Shown: positions 33,535 to 49,522 of the stretch, one piece after another
How positions within the stretch are numbered: position 1 is the first letter of the stretch
Layout of the letters: each line of letters opens with the position of its first letter
Translations under genes and position numbers: made by a program
Source of the DNA: Acanthochromis polyacanthus
Lineage: Eukaryota > Chordata > Actinopteri > Pomacentridae
Assembly (NCBI RefSeq): GCF_021347895.1
Contig: NC_067115.1
Span: 8,580,064 to 8,644,063, forward strand
Direction: 5' to 3'
Length of the DNA: 64,000 bases
Notes under the pieces: model-generated
Seen by the model: the letters and a program-made list of their open reading frames with translations, nothing else
Told to the model about the DNA's origin: nothing
The model's database searches: none

Positions 33535-35676
33535 ACTCATCTCCCAGCCCAGCCAGTTCTCGTCATAGATCTGTCAAACGCCACTTACTTATTTCTCTCC
33601 TCCTGCACCTCGGTGTAGGTCCGTCTCCCTTCCGCCTCTTTCTCTCTGCTCTCTTTTAAAAGAAAAAAAAAAAACTTCCAGCGTCCTCCCACAGCTGGCA
33701 GCAGCCTGGCAGGACGGACTCATCCAGCCTGTTACAGTCCCCACATCACCACCTCCGCCACCGCCGCCTCCTCAAACTTGTGAAAACCCCTCACCTAATC
33801 TGGATCCTTATAATCTCCCTGTCCTATTTTTTAAAAAATGTCCTCCTCAGCCACCTTGTTGCTCCTCACGCCAGCACGGAAACTGTCTCACTAATGCCTT
33901 GAACGAGTGTGTCAGCTTCAGCAGTTAACAGTCCGTTAGTAGAGTCTCTTCGGTTTCTGTTCATGTTGTTGTTGTTCTTATGATTTCTATTAGACACACA
34001 AACACACATGCGTGCACACACCAATGTAAACACAGATGCAGAATGGTCAGATTGCATGACAAACTTCTTCGACAGTCGCCATCAGGCTTCTCTCTCAGCA
34101 ACAACAAAAAAAAGACAAATTTGGAATGACAGGGGATAAACACATTAATATATAATGGTGTATTAAGTAAATGAATGCAATATCAAAAATGCATGGCTGA
34201 CGTGTACATGAGACTCCACCAGTCGAAACATCAAACCACTGAACTTTTGAGTGTTATGACGAAAACAACAAAAAAGAGAAAAAAAAATCGGTGTTTGAAT
34301 GTTATGTTGCCATATTGTTTTTGGATATTTCTGAAAATTTTAACCATGAGCTTGGTGGAGGTTGGTCTAAGAAAAAAATTTACATAAAAAGGGGAATTCT
34401 GCAGCAAATACTTGTTTTATTACCATAAGGATCATTTTTATATCTTGTTTACATTAATGTAGCAATTTTGTGTTTGTATACAGTATTGTTTTGTTACCAA
34501 CAGACATTAGGAAAAAGGTTACTTGAAAATGATTCATTGCATATTAAAGGGAGTTTTATCTTGTTTTTGTGTTTTTGGCTGCGCTCGTTTCTTCTCCGCT
34601 CTGGAGCTTGTGTCGACACGCCAGTAATGATAATACAATTCTTAATTTTATATTTTAGGAGGATTGGTTTTTAAAAACGCTTTGTTGCTTCTGTTGCCAT
34701 CTCGAGTGTCGTTTCTGGCCTTGTAGCAGTGGTTGGGCTAAAAATATTTAGCTGTCAGCTGAGGAGAACTGAGAAATAGTTGGGAAAAGCTTATAAGAGA
34801 ACGTTCTTTTTCTTTATGTCCAAAAGATTTTCATGTGTAACAAAGCAGTATTGGAATGGTTAGTGAGTAGATTAAAAAGTCACTCAGTCTAAAATTGAAG
34901 CAACAGAGATCATTAAAACTTCAGTTTCAGTCAAATTCAGCTCAAAAACTTCTCTTCATGTCCAATTCACAAACACATCTAAATCCCTCAGATTTTGAAG
35001 GCTTTGAAAAATGTAAAAGGAAAAACAAAGTTAGGCCCAAGCTGAATTCTGTCAGTATTAATCAATGAACAACTGTTATTAGATGTATTTTCAGGTGTCT
35101 TTGCCTCTTATTTTGACAGGAACAGTGCAGACAAGGACAGGAAAGAGCAGCAGAAATCGCATGCAGTATTACAGCCAGGATTCAAACCGGAGCTCTGCAG
35201 CTTGGAATATCTGGTACGCGTCCTAAACACTCAGACACTGGACCATAAACTGCTGCTTTTAATATGTAATTCTGGATATACATGGCTGATTTACACTCCT
35301 TTATTTAACGAGGAAGATTATCATTATTATAGACAGAATCCTTTAGCTACAGAGAGGTCAGTTATTTAAAAGAAATATCGATAGCTTTTCATTACCTGAG
35401 ACCAAAGCAGTTTCAGTGCTCTGGCTGCACCTTGTCACTTTTTAAGATCCAGAGCACATAATATGTTAGCTAACTAATGTGTGCATCCTGCAATTTTTTT
35501 TAGATATTAAAGTCAGTTCTTTGGTGCAGGGCGTTGAATTAAGTTCATATGACACATCTAAAAGGTTGCAGCAAGAATTTTGAAGTTCTTGCTACAATAA
35601 CGAGTCATTTTGTTTCACCCTATGTTTGTTTATTGAACAATATAATTAAGAAAGAAAAAAGACAGTACAGGCATTG
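33535..35676 (+). other. pip4k2b: pip4k2b 3' untranslated region and convergent intergenic spacer
   Basis: Downstream of the pip4k2b stop the sequence is C/T-rich for about 350 bases, then AT-rich. An ATTAAA hexamer at 34543-34548 is the best polyadenylation candidate I saw. The psmb3 gene approaches from the other strand, so the two genes converge. Confidence 0.45.
35100..35250. repeat. Degenerate tRNA-SINE-like repeat
   Basis: The phrases 'ttttgacaggaacagtgcag', 'gacaaggacaggaaagag' and 'ggattcaaaccggagctctg' resemble an old inverted SINE with a decayed B box. Boundaries and class are uncertain. Confidence 0.35.
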
Positions 35677-35682
35677 TTTATT
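35677..35682 (-). terminator. psmb3: Probable polyadenylation signal (AATAAA) of psmb3
   Basis: The minus strand reads AATAAA 52 bases after the psmb3 stop codon, which implies a very short 3' untranslated region, plausible for a proteasome subunit mRNA. Confidence 0.6.
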
Positions 35683-35733
35683 ATTTTTATACAAAACATC
35701 CGTGTCTGTGAAGTGCAGGCAGAAACCGAAGCT

Positions 35734-39192
<3,459 letters not shown>

Positions 39193-39480
39193 TGTGAAGG
39201 TATTGCTGTTTCTTCCTAACGATCAGAACTTAAAACTCTGCTCCTACTTCGCTGTTGTGAATGACTATTAGCTTTCCAGAGTGACTACACGATTTAGAAA
39301 CATCGAGATCACCCTACCGTACCTTTTTCTAATACGCAACGGCCATTGGCTGAATGAAAACCACGCTGAGCAAAACGGTGCTCTCATTGGCTGGTGGGAG
39401 CAGAGGCGAACGGCGCTGGGTAGTTTGGTTGAGTTGTGCGGAAGCGAAATTAAAACGAGGAGTTTTTACTGTCACCGGGT
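39193..39480 (-). promoter_or_regulatory. psmb3: psmb3 promoter with two CCAAT boxes
   Basis: Upstream of the psmb3 ATG the minus strand carries CCAAT at 39345-39349 (CAGCCAATGGC) and at 39386-39390 (CCAGCCAATGAG), 41 bases apart. Both have the flanks preferred by NF-Y. Local CG content rises. No TATA box was seen. Use of these boxes is inferred. Confidence 0.55.
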
Positions 39481-39584
39481 GAAGTATTCAATCAGCAATT
39501 TCTTGTCTGGTAATTATTATTAATGAACGATAAACCACCAAATATGGTAAGCAACACAATGAAATAAAAAATATATTTAAATTC

Positions 39585-40305
39585 AGACAGACTAGCCTCC
39601 CGAACTGGCCGTCTTAGTTGCTCCTGTCACATTTTTTCTCAATGTGGGCTCATTTTTCACTCTAATATAAAATGCTGCATCTCCATGGAAACAGAACAGC
39701 CATGAGAGAACTCAGCAATATACTCTGTACAGAATATCAAAATTCTAACGCCACAGATAATTAAAAAGTTAAATTTGTAAGATTTTTTAAATTAAAAATG
39801 GACTCAGCATTAACATAATTTACATTTTTCTAACCTTTCAACATGCTGAATGTGTCTTCCAACTGCTTGCTCCTCTGTGTACCAGTTTTACACAATGCTG
39901 CATTTATTTTGTTGATGAAGTATGTTTTATTTTCCTCTTTGTCTCTGTTTCGTATCTGCTCTGTTTAAACATAACACTGCCTGCAGTTCAGCCGATAGGT
40001 CCCTGAATTTTCCATGCGATTGTTGGCCACAGCTGCATGAGCATTTGGGCAAATGCACTGAAGAGTACAGATGGTTTTTGGAGTGTTTTTGTTTTGTTTT
40101 ACAAAATGTGGTTAGTGTTTTTACCGGAGTTTTACATAAACCTTGTAAAATAAAGTGATTTTGATTAAATAGTTTGATTTTAAGTTTAGATTTGTTATAC
40201 ATCACTCAGAATTTGCTCAAGGACTGTCAAAGTAGAAAATCTCAGGATTCTTTGTTATAGTTTCTTGTTCTGATAAATTGTGTAATTTTTGGGTTCAAAG
40301 GGTTG
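39585..40305. repeat. Copy of the TTAA-flanked family upstream of psmb3
   Basis: The block 'aatgtgggctcatttttcac', 'ccatggaaacagaacagcca' is the reverse complement of the core at 24.4 and 45.4 kb. 39841-40030 aligns with 15477-15660. The right terminus 'gttcaaagggttg' lies near 40293-40305. Confidence 0.55.
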
Positions 40306-41324
40306 CTGTCTTGTCAGCTTACAAATAAGAGCTAAATTCTTTGATGCCACACTTTTAGTATTCAACAGAAATTCATTTTCTATGAATTGTGTCTAAATTC
40401 GCAGTATACAACCTGATGAATTTGCTCAAAATAACAGTAGTGAGCACCTTAATGTTAATTGTCCACTCAGAAGTAATAAGTATTTAAATAATTTATGAAG
40501 GTAATGGCGTTCATGAATTAAAGTCTATTTTATATAGAATAATCAGAGTAAGTGTACGAATGAAAAACTTATGTTATAGAAAAATATTAACGTCTATATC
40601 CAAAAATGCAGGAGCTGCCATTTTTATATGATAGAAGTAAAATGTGTCACAATATACTGTTATAACAGAAGCATCGTGGTGCTGCAGAGATGTCGCATCC
40701 TACAGACCTTTTTTTCCAGATGTAAGTTGACATACTTGTTTTGAACAGACAGCAGCAAAACTCACATTTCTATTTTTATGTAGATTTTTCCAGAGAAAAA
40801 CAAATGCAACGGTTTCCACGAAAACATGACTCCTATTACATTATCAGTCAAAATAACTACATTGTGGGTTTTTTTGCCTATCATCAGCCCTACATGAGAA
40901 TATCCCTGTGTCAAGATCATTTTTTAAAAAAGAAACAAAGGATAAATAATGAAGCTCCAGAAATTGAGTTTATATATATCAGTTTCTACTCACATTAGTA
41001 CACTATGTAAGAAACATATTTTACAAAAAATGAAATAAAACAGGTCCAATCTCTCTGTAAAAACAACATATTGTACAAAGTTAGGATCACATTAACATTA
41101 TGAAGAGATGTTTGCTTTCTAAAAAGTAGGATTTGTGTGAAATAACAGTCTTGTGTCCATTGTTGAATCTGCTTTTCAAAAGCAGTTGAGTTTCCCTGTT
41201 AGAACTCCTGACAGACTCCAACCACAACATCAGTACATTAAAGACACAGATAGCAAGCGTATCACATCATGCTTGCAGATGTTTTCAGTCAGTTCAGAGC
41301 CTGTAAAGTGAATGTCTTGTGTCT
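40306..41324. other. Intergenic spacer and probable cwc25 3' untranslated region
   Basis: AT-rich sequence with no gene. The part near 41000-41324 is the likely cwc25 3' untranslated region. I saw no clean AATAAA on the minus strand here. Confidence 0.4.
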
Positions 41325-44300
41325 TCATCTCTTCATGAAGTTGTCGAGGGAGGCCGGCGTCCTCTGAATGGAGTGGATGTTCCTCTTCACTCTGTCCTCT
41401 AAAGAAGAGCTTGCAGCACTTTCCAGCTTCATGTTACTGCAAGAAGACAAAGGTCAGTGTTACTGAATCTGACAGTTAACAGAAAGACACCATAACTGAG
41501 TCCACAAACCCTCTGACTGAACTTACTGGATGAAGCCAGCATGGCGTTCCTGTTTGACATTTTGTTCCCTCTGCTTTTCTTGCTCGTCCTGCCTCTTGTA
41601 TCTCTTCACTTTGTTCTCCCTGTCCTCCTCCCTCTGCTTGGCCTGGTCCATCATCTCACGCCTCTTTCGCTCCAGCTCCTCTGCAGAGAGCTTCCTACAT
41701 CAGGCAGGACAACAGGGAAAATTAGCCGATTCAGTGTGGGCGGTGATAAAAACAAGACTCTAAATAACACATTCAAACTGCATTTTCCAAAGAACTTAAT
41801 GGAAATATCAGAAACACAGTAGACATAATGACATTAAAATAAGTAGAACAATTATTTTTGCAGCATAAATGGTACAGCAGCACATCTGTTGCTGATAGAC
41901 GCTCTGACATTTTCAGTCAACCTGCACAAAAAGAATGATTATGTAAAATGGCAGTGACATGATGAAGTAGATTTAAGACTGAAAACTAAAGTCAGAACTG
42001 CAGCGATTAATCAAGCAGCTGTCAATGTGTAATAGATAGATATTTTGTCAAGCAAATAATTAGTAATGGAGTAATTTTTCAGAAAAGAAGTCTAAATTCT
42101 CAAATTCCAGCTTGTTAAATGAGAATATTTTCTTTTTTGTTATTCTTTTGGACTGTGAACTGAACATCTTTGAATTGTGGAGAAAACAACACATTAGAAG
42201 GCACCGCTTTGTGTTTTGGGAAACAATTACAGACATTTTTTTTAATGATTTTCTGACATTTTCTGGACCATAACTAATTGATTAATCCAGAAAATAATTT
42301 AAAAGACTTATTAATAATGAAAATGTCTGTGAGTTGCAGCCCTGTTGGAGGGAAACTCCAAAATTGTGATCTAACGAGGAAAAAGTGAAACCAGGCATCA
42401 TCAACATTTTTAAAAATCCTTCTTCCATATGCAAGCAAGTAATGAATCTTAATCTAGCTTGCAGAAATGCATTTATTCACAACATTTCAGTGCTAAACCT
42501 TCTGCGGGCAAGAAAAACTAGCACCAAAACATGGCAAATAAAGGCACTTTTGCAAATCAGACAATAGGCAAGAGTCTGTTTGAAAAACTTTACTATGCTC
42601 ATCCCTCTCATGTAATAGATGTGTGGAGAGTTTAGTTTCTAGATACGTGTGAACTCTTACTTGGACACGTGGTTCCTCTGTCTTTGGTACCGATCCTTCT
42701 GTGGGCTCGGAGGTCTGGCTTCCGCCTTCTTGTCTCCTCTGTGTGAGGACGATGAGTTGGATCGACTGTCCTTGGAGTTCCTGTGAGGTGATCTGGATCG
42801 GCTCCTGTCGCGGCGCCATGAGTGATTGGACGGAGCTGAGGTCTGCTGATGCCGGCCAGAAGGGAGCTGAGGGGAAAGATTTAGCATTTAGGACTCATGG
42901 GTTCTGGCAGTGCTGTTTAGAGATCTTATCCTCACAGTGAGTGGGACAGAAACCTCCCAGACAAACTGCCTGGGAACTAGAGCTGTACTGTCCAGGTAGA
43001 CTGGTTGGTTCATGAGCTCTCCTCCAACCAAATTTTCACCGGTCAGACAATCACCAATGTGACTTTTATATAGAGAAAAGTGGGACATCAACAGCCTTCC
43101 GGGATTATTACATTATTTTTTGCAACAGAACAATCAGACTTTGAACCAGTTGAACCTAATGGAGATAGAATAGAATAGAATGCCATTTATTGTCACTATA
43201 CACAAGTACAATGAGATTTAGAGCATCTCCATCAGTGCAAGATACATGTAATAAAAATCACAAAAAAGGATAAGTTAAAACAGTTAAAAAGAATAAAAGT
43301 GCATGGTCAGTGTGATATTGCACATTAGAATAGTCCGTATTGCACAGTAGACGGTTTTGAGGTAGTCTGGGGGGGGGAGGTTTGGAATGTCAGTGCATGT
43401 TTGAATTCAGAGTGGTGATGGCTTTTGGAAAGAAACTGTTTTTGAGTCTGTTTGTTTTGGTTCTGATGCACCTGTAGCGCCTTCCTGAGGGCAACGGGAC
43501 AAACAGGTCGGAACCAGGGTGGAAGTTGTCCTTGATGATGTTTCCTGCCCTTTTAAGGCAGCGGGAGGTGTAAATGTCCATCAGGGAGGGGAGGGGGCAG
43601 CCGATGATTTTCTGTGCTGTCTTAACAACCCTCTGAAGCCCCTTCCTGTCTGCCATGGTGCAGCTGCCGTACCACACTGTGATGCAATAAGTCAGCAGGC
43701 TCTCAATGGACGAGCGATAGAAGGTCGTCAGCAGGGTGGGGTCCAAGTTGTGTTTCTTGAGAACCCTCAGGAGGTGTAGTCGCTGCTGTGCCTTCTTAAT
43801 GATCGCCGTAGTGTTGTCCGTCCAGGAGATGTCAGAGGAGATGAGGACGCCCAGGAACCGGAAGCTGTGGACCCTCTCCACACACTCACCGTTGATGTAG
43901 AGGGGGGCTAGGTCGGTGCTGAGCTTCCTAAAGTTGACAATGATCTCCTTTGTTTTCTTGGTGTTCAGAGCCAGGTTGTTTTCTGAACACCAAGCTGCCA
44001 ACTTCAGGACCTCCCCTCTGTAGGCTGCCTCATCTTCTCCTGTGATGAGTCCGACAACTGTTGTATCGTCAGCAAACTTCACGATGAGGTTGCTGTTGTG
44101 GGCCGGACGACAGTCATGGGTGTAGAGGCAGTACAGGAGGGGGCTCAGCACACAGCCTTGTGGGGAGCCGGTGCTCAGTGTCCGTGTGGAGGACAGGTGG
44201 GGGCCGAGTCTCACAGAGATGTAGCTAGCTGTAACTTATTCAATGATAAATTGAACATTCCTAACTAACTGGCTGCGTGTCAAAGAAGTCATCGGTGTGG

Positions 44301-47300
44301 CTGCATTTTATACAAACTGATGGACAAAAAGTCAAATATAAACTTTGCAAATAGCAGTTTGTGTATCACAGCTCAACAAGCAGCGTGTCAGACCATCTAA
44401 AAACAGCGGCTAACTTGTCTTTGCTGTTCTCCACAATTAGTTCTAGTGCTGCATCACCAGTTCATGTATTTTCAGAAATCACATGAATCTGTGCAGCTGC
44501 TCTGTTCCCAGTTTGTTCTGATCATTTCAGTAGAAAACAACCAGGTTACAATGATTTAATATGCTGCACATACTTGTACCAGGATTCTGGTAAAGTGAGA
44601 GATCAGCAGGACACGTCGTTTGTATGTGTGTTCAAAATCACTGTGGCATCAGATGCTGCTTACTGACCTGTAGGCCATATCCTGGAACATGATGGGAACG
44701 AGATTTGATGTCTGATGAAGATTCATCTCGTGAGTGTGACCTGAAAACAAATCATTAGAACTCTTTACTTAATTGAACTAATTCACTATTATATCTGTGC
44801 AGTAACACAGAGATAGAAATAATGGCACATAAAATCACTTTTATGTATACATTATTTATTAACCCTCTGAATCTGTCAGCAGGTTTGAAAGTCATGTTAT
44901 ACTTGAATAAAAAACTAATCGCCAACATTGCCCAGTTTATCAGAAACAGTAAAAACAAAAAGAATTGTCTTAAGAACTATGAATCTGTGACATGTCATCA
45001 GCAAACTTTACCAAATCCAAACTGTAAATCATAATTTTTGTTCAAAATTACTTTATTCTACATGTCTCTTTTCAAAATTCTAACCTTGAAACCATTAGTG
45101 ACTCAGCTGCAACCAACAGTCGTGATAAAAATTCAGTCACTTTTTCGGTTGAGTTGCAGACAGTGTTTAAACAGAGCAGAGAGGAGACAAATAAACTGTA
45201 AATACTTAATCATCTATAGAGAGACACTTTTTTTCCCGTGTTCCTGTGGGCACTCGGAAAACATGTTGATTATAGATTTTTTCGATATTTGTAAAAACAA
45301 ATAATTAAACATTTTTCTTTTTCATGATTTATGGCATTCTAACTATGTCATGCTGCACAAAAGACATTTCTGAGTTCTACCTCCTTCTTCATTGTTTTTT
45401 CTGTTTCCATAGAGGTGCAGGACTTTATATTGCAGAGAAAATGAGCCCACAGTGAGTAAAAATATGAAAGGAGCAAGAAAAATCCACAATCAGCTTGTGG
45501 TTCAACAATCTCTTTACACACCTGTGTTTTTTCTGATCCTCTTCATCTGAGCTTGAACTTGAACTCTTCCTCTTATGTTTCTTCTCCTTTCTTCTCTCTT
45601 TGTCTCCTTTCTTCTCCTTTTTATCCTTCTTCCTCTTCTTTTTCTTGTCTTTCTTGTCGAGATTTTGGCGCAGCTGTGAAAAAAAACAATGAACGTTTAG
45701 CCACTAATAAGAAAAGTGTAGATATTTGTATAAAAACCAACTCTATATACATGCTGTAAATTTTTAGCAGAGTAGTTGTCGTTCAGTCATTACATAATGA
45801 ACATTGTACTACTTTTTGTTTTGTTAATAAGGTTACCATTACAGGTGAATATTTACCATTTCTTTGATCTTCTTCATCTTCACTGGATTCGTCAAGACTT
45901 CTCTCTTCTTTTCTTCTTCACGTTTCCTTCATAACAAAACACAAATCCGTGAATTTGCAATTTTTAGCATATTTTAGGATTAAATTAGGAGACAGAGAGG
46001 GACCAACTCACCTGATTTGAAACAGGGGGTCTTCCCTGATCTTGGCGGCGAGGTCCAGGTTGGAGGCAGGGGTGGAGGGGTTGAAGATGGACCCGGGAAG
46101 GAGGCCGGTTTCAGCCGATGGTCCGCTCTCTGGCTCCTCGTACTGGTCGGTGATTTGCTTGTCGATGGGGCGACCCATCAGATACTCATCTCTGGAAACC
46201 TGACCAGCAGGACCCTGGTACATCCAGTCCAGGCGATCGTCTTTTTTTCTGTCACCATACAAAAAAAATGACTTAGACACACCTGGTTGAGTTAAACTTC
46301 CACAGCATCGGTCATGATCATATGAGCAATAACTCACTTGATGGCACCGGTGTCTTCTGCATATCTTGTCATTTCTTCTCGAGCTCGCTCCTCTTTCAGC
46401 TCTTTCTGGAGCTCCTCAATCTTCTTGCGTTCAGCCTCATATTTCTGCTCAGCTTTCCAGACGCGCTCAATGTTTTTCATAGTCTGGGGATGCCAGCTCT
46501 TCTTCAAGTTCTGGCAGGAGACAAGTTAACACATTTAGCTGCTGTATAAGAGAAAACTAGCATGTTTAGTGCACAAGTATTAAGTATTCAAGCCTTTAAC
46601 TGGGCCAGATTTTATCATCAGGCCCGGACACTGTTTATTTAATTCCACTCTGATGATTTCCATTATATGATCCAAGATTATTAGTAGTAATTCTTGACAT
46701 CTTATGGTGTATTTGACACAGAAATCAATTATTATCAAGTAAAATACTTCCTGAAGACGTCATAACTCAACATTCGCATCTGTTGAAATTTCAAAAGAGG
46801 GAGACCCAACTTAAAGTGAGTATTGCTGAACTGAGCTATGGTCCTTAGCAATACGTAAGAGCTTTGAAATCGTGTTGTTATAGCTTTAAAGGTGATGGAA
46901 AGTAAGAATTATCTTTAAACTGCCATGTTCTCAATGGATTTCGGCATGAGCATCGTCTGTCAACTCTTGGAATTGACTTTCTAACTCGACCAGTTTAGCT
47001 CACGCATACTAGCTCTTACAAACACTTGTAACTACTAAAATGTAAATCAAATTTAAAGTGACGATTGTGGAGCTCCAACTCTTTTTTTCTCCATTTCTCA
47101 AGTGTGTTGTAAAAGCTCTGCCCATTACGATGTGTAAGGAAATATCTTCAAAGTTTCATATTCTCAATGGAGTTTGGCATTAGCATTCTCTCTCCCAGTA
47201 ATTATAGTGATCTTTCGCAACGATAAGTATGTTCGGCACGGGAATTATTAATCACTACGTAAAATATTTAGTAAAAAAGACATCTCAGCTCTCAAGAGTG

Positions 47301-47616
47301 ACTATCGGACCGATATCAGATTTAAAATCCCTCGTTTGATGTGCTAAAGCAACTAGCTACTTACGGCACTCATTGCTAATAATGTGTACAAATAAAAAGA
47401 CTCAGGTTAAACTGAGGTTTGCCGAATTGTGCTACTGTACTAAACGAAATGCAAGAGCTTTTAAATAGTGACGTACAAGCTCTAAAAGTGACAAGTAAAG
47501 AAATCTCTTTAGACTCTGATATTCTCAATGGAGTCCGGCATTAGCATTCTCTCTCCGCAGCGTTAGCGTCTATCGTGAATCGTTTAATTCGTACTTACCA
47601 GATCGCCGCCTCCCAT
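41325..47616 (-). CDS. cwc25: Spliceosome-associated protein CWC25 homologue, 9 exons
   Basis: Nuclear splicing factor; in yeast Cwc25 acts at the first catalytic step. Coding exons (minus): 47616-47599, 46510-46338, 46248-46012, 45926-45857, 45673-45522, 44740-44668, 42866-42661, 41694-41527, 41436-41325; all joins keep frame, giving 402 residues (human about 425). The N-terminal CIR-type region starts MGGGDLNLKKSWHPQ and continues to the RLDWMYQGP, EYLMGRPID and SETGLLPGSIFNPS motifs. A Lys-rich stretch near residues 170-210 and an Arg/Ser stretch (RSRSRSPHRN) follow, typical of splicing proteins. The C-terminus has KLSAEELERKRREMM, SSLEDRVKRNI and ends FMKR. Intron 6 holds a truncated LINE, intron 1 a degenerate tandem repeat. 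Confidence 0.96.
41996..42345. repeat. MITE-like repeat with 'ctgcagc' inverted ends, cwc25 intron 7
   Basis: The left end 'aactgcagcgattaatcaa' and the right end 'gagttgcagccctg', which reverse-complements to 'cagggctgcaactc', form an imperfect inverted pair about 350 bp apart. The interior has 'gattaatccagaaaataatt'. It resembles hAT-type miniature elements; class is inferred. Confidence 0.5.
43162..44216 (-). mobile_element. 5'-truncated L2-like LINE, cwc25 intron 6
   Basis: On the minus strand it begins inside the reverse-transcriptase coding region, runs through the C-terminal ORF2, and ends with 'gacaataaatggcattcta' plus a short (TTCTA)n tail at about 43162-43180. A short tandem tail instead of poly(A) is typical of L2-like elements. 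It lies in the same orientation as cwc25. The C-terminal frame is still open (separate entry). Confidence 0.8.
43390..44214 (-). pseudogene. Reverse transcriptase fragment of a non-LTR retrotransposon
   Basis: A 274-codon open frame with reverse-transcriptase motifs: GSPQGCVLSPLLY (motif B) and FADDTTVVG (catalytic FADD, motif C), followed by LGVLISSD and the C-terminal region GRRYRCIRTKTNRLKNSFFP. The N-terminal endonuclease and early RT blocks are missing, so it is a dead 5'-truncated copy even though no stop interrupts the remaining frame. The intact frame suggests recent insertion. Confidence 0.85.
44857..45515. mobile_element. TTAA-flanked family copy, cwc25 intron 5
   Basis: The left end reads 'ttaaccctctgaatctgtca' at 44859 and the right end 'gcttgtggttcaacaatc' near 45494-45511 keeps only part of the terminus. 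The interior 'gttgcagacagtgtttaaac' and 'tttccatagaggtgcaggac' matches the type copy at 23.6 kb closely. It has no coding capacity. Confidence 0.65.
46800..47580. repeat. Degenerate tandem repeat, three units, cwc25 intron 1
   Basis: The phrase 'attctcaatgga' followed by 'ggcattagcattctctct' occurs at about 46930 (diverged), 47162 and 47520. Each is preceded by 'aagagcttt'/'aaagtga' text. Units are about 230-360 bases apart and unequal. It fills most of intron 1. Confidence 0.5.
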
Positions 47617-47770
47617 CTTGAAAAATTCCTCTCTTTAGCCTAACAAGAAATGAAAAAGAAATATTCTGACCGTTAAATATAAACTGTGGAACAGCGAGAG
47701 TTCACAGCAAGAAAATGGAGCCACCGGGGCCCGTGTGTGACGCGTTTTGTGTACTTCCTGTTTAGGTAAT
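47617..47770 (-). promoter_or_regulatory. cwc25: cwc25 promoter and 5' untranslated region
   Basis: Directly upstream of the cwc25 ATG the sequence becomes GC-richer with CG dinucleotides. An ETS-like 'caggaagt' (minus strand) lies at about 47753-47760. No TATA box was seen. Promoter function is inferred from position. Confidence 0.45.
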
Positions 47771-49522
47771 GTTTACGGTGCATTCAGGGAACAAGGTAAG
47801 CTCCGACGTTCCAGCTCAAGGTGTGCTTTCAGTGGTTTTTAGTCGAAAATAATTCAATAAGAAAATAGGTGTTATTTGTTATTATTATGTTATTGCATAA
47901 ATGAATAGACAAATATCACATGTACCGTATTTTTCCAACTGAAATTGACATTGCTGCCATGCGTTCTGCCTTTGGAATCATCTATAATGTTACTTCTGGC
48001 AGCGCTTCAGTGCAGAATTCTGTCCCTGGACGCAACACGCTCCCTCTTGGGATCCCTTAAAATTAAACACAATTTCTGACCTAAAAGTTCACCTAAAAAT
48101 AACATGGTAACCTTATTGGGATTATAATTAATGAAAAGTCAGAAAAAATAGATAATAATTTCTTTATTTTATTATTTTCAAACCCATATAGCTTCCCAAC
48201 TACTGATACTATTGCATTAAAACACTACAATCCTACAGAAACATCAAGTGTAATTTCGGCATAATTTGTAGGCTCCCAAAACATCATCATTACGACATTT
48301 TTGAATTTTTTTGTAATCTGCAACTCTATCTGCAAAGTGAGGGCAAATTAAACTGCACACTGCAAATCTGCCTTCTCTAAATAAAAGTTACACATGGACA
48401 CAGCATATACATATGCTTTTATTTAATAAGGAACAACAGTAGATTAAATACAAGTCATTACACCATGATATTAACTTATTAAAAGTTTTTGAACTTATTT
48501 TATTACAATTTCCACAACTAAGACATTTACTACAGCAACCAATTTAAAAAGTTCCATAAAAGGAAACATAATAAGCCTATCTATAAGAACATCAAAATAA
48601 TAATAATGATAATAATAATAATAATAATAATAGTCAATACACAATAATTGACTGTTTAAGCACTGTCTTCCATTTCTTATCATCTATACATAAATACAGC
48701 AATCATGAGCTGGCAGTAATGCGAGCTCCCTAATATATAAAAATCTGCCTAATGTCTGTGATGGTTTACATACATCCTAATATTGTTTTAAACTGTGAAG
48801 TTGCTTGCTACAGAACTATTGATCATACAGTATTGATTATGAAAGTTAACTATCCAAAACACGAAACCTAAAGAATTTCTGCTGCTGCTTGTGTTGTTCA
48901 GTTGAATTTTATTGCTGACACATTCTTTCTCTGGTGCTCATGTTTCAACAAAGTGTTTTGTTAAATTATTTGTCAGCGAACACATAAAAACTGCAGCTCA
49001 GACGCACCACCAGCTGTTAGTAAAATGTGATGAGAGATGAGCATTTCCCACAATCTTTGTTGATAAGTGGGACTATAGCTTGATCCGACATGCAAAAGGT
49101 TATGGGGCTGATGGCATTTGAAAGCTAGAGTCACTTAATGAGGTGAACTTGGATAGATTTGGAAGCGCCAATTTCTGCAAAACCTCAACATTTACAGCCA
49201 TTGTGAGGTTTTCTTTTGCACATTTTTGACATGAACATCGTGTTCCATGAACATTAACCTGCTCTGGTCAGACTTTTCTTCCATCTTTGTCCCCTTGGGG
49301 GCAGCAGATCAACCCGTAAACATGACATTTACATATTATGAGTGTATTTTCACCTTTATGGTGAATGCGTTAGCCATTAATTTGCCTAATCCTAATTACA
49401 CATGCAGCAGCCTCATTAGCATTTATTTGGAGTTCTTGTCACCAAAAAAAGTATAACTCTTCATTTTAATCTTTTTTAGTCTCCACCAACATCTTGAGGA
49501 AATTTCAGGTATTACAGTTGAT
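47771..49522. other. AT-rich intergenic DNA
   Basis: No gene found. An (ATA)n microsatellite lies at about 48598-48630. Confidence 0.45.
48598..48630. repeat. (AAT)n microsatellite
   Basis: About ten 'aat' units with one 'gat' interruption near the start. Confidence 0.85.
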
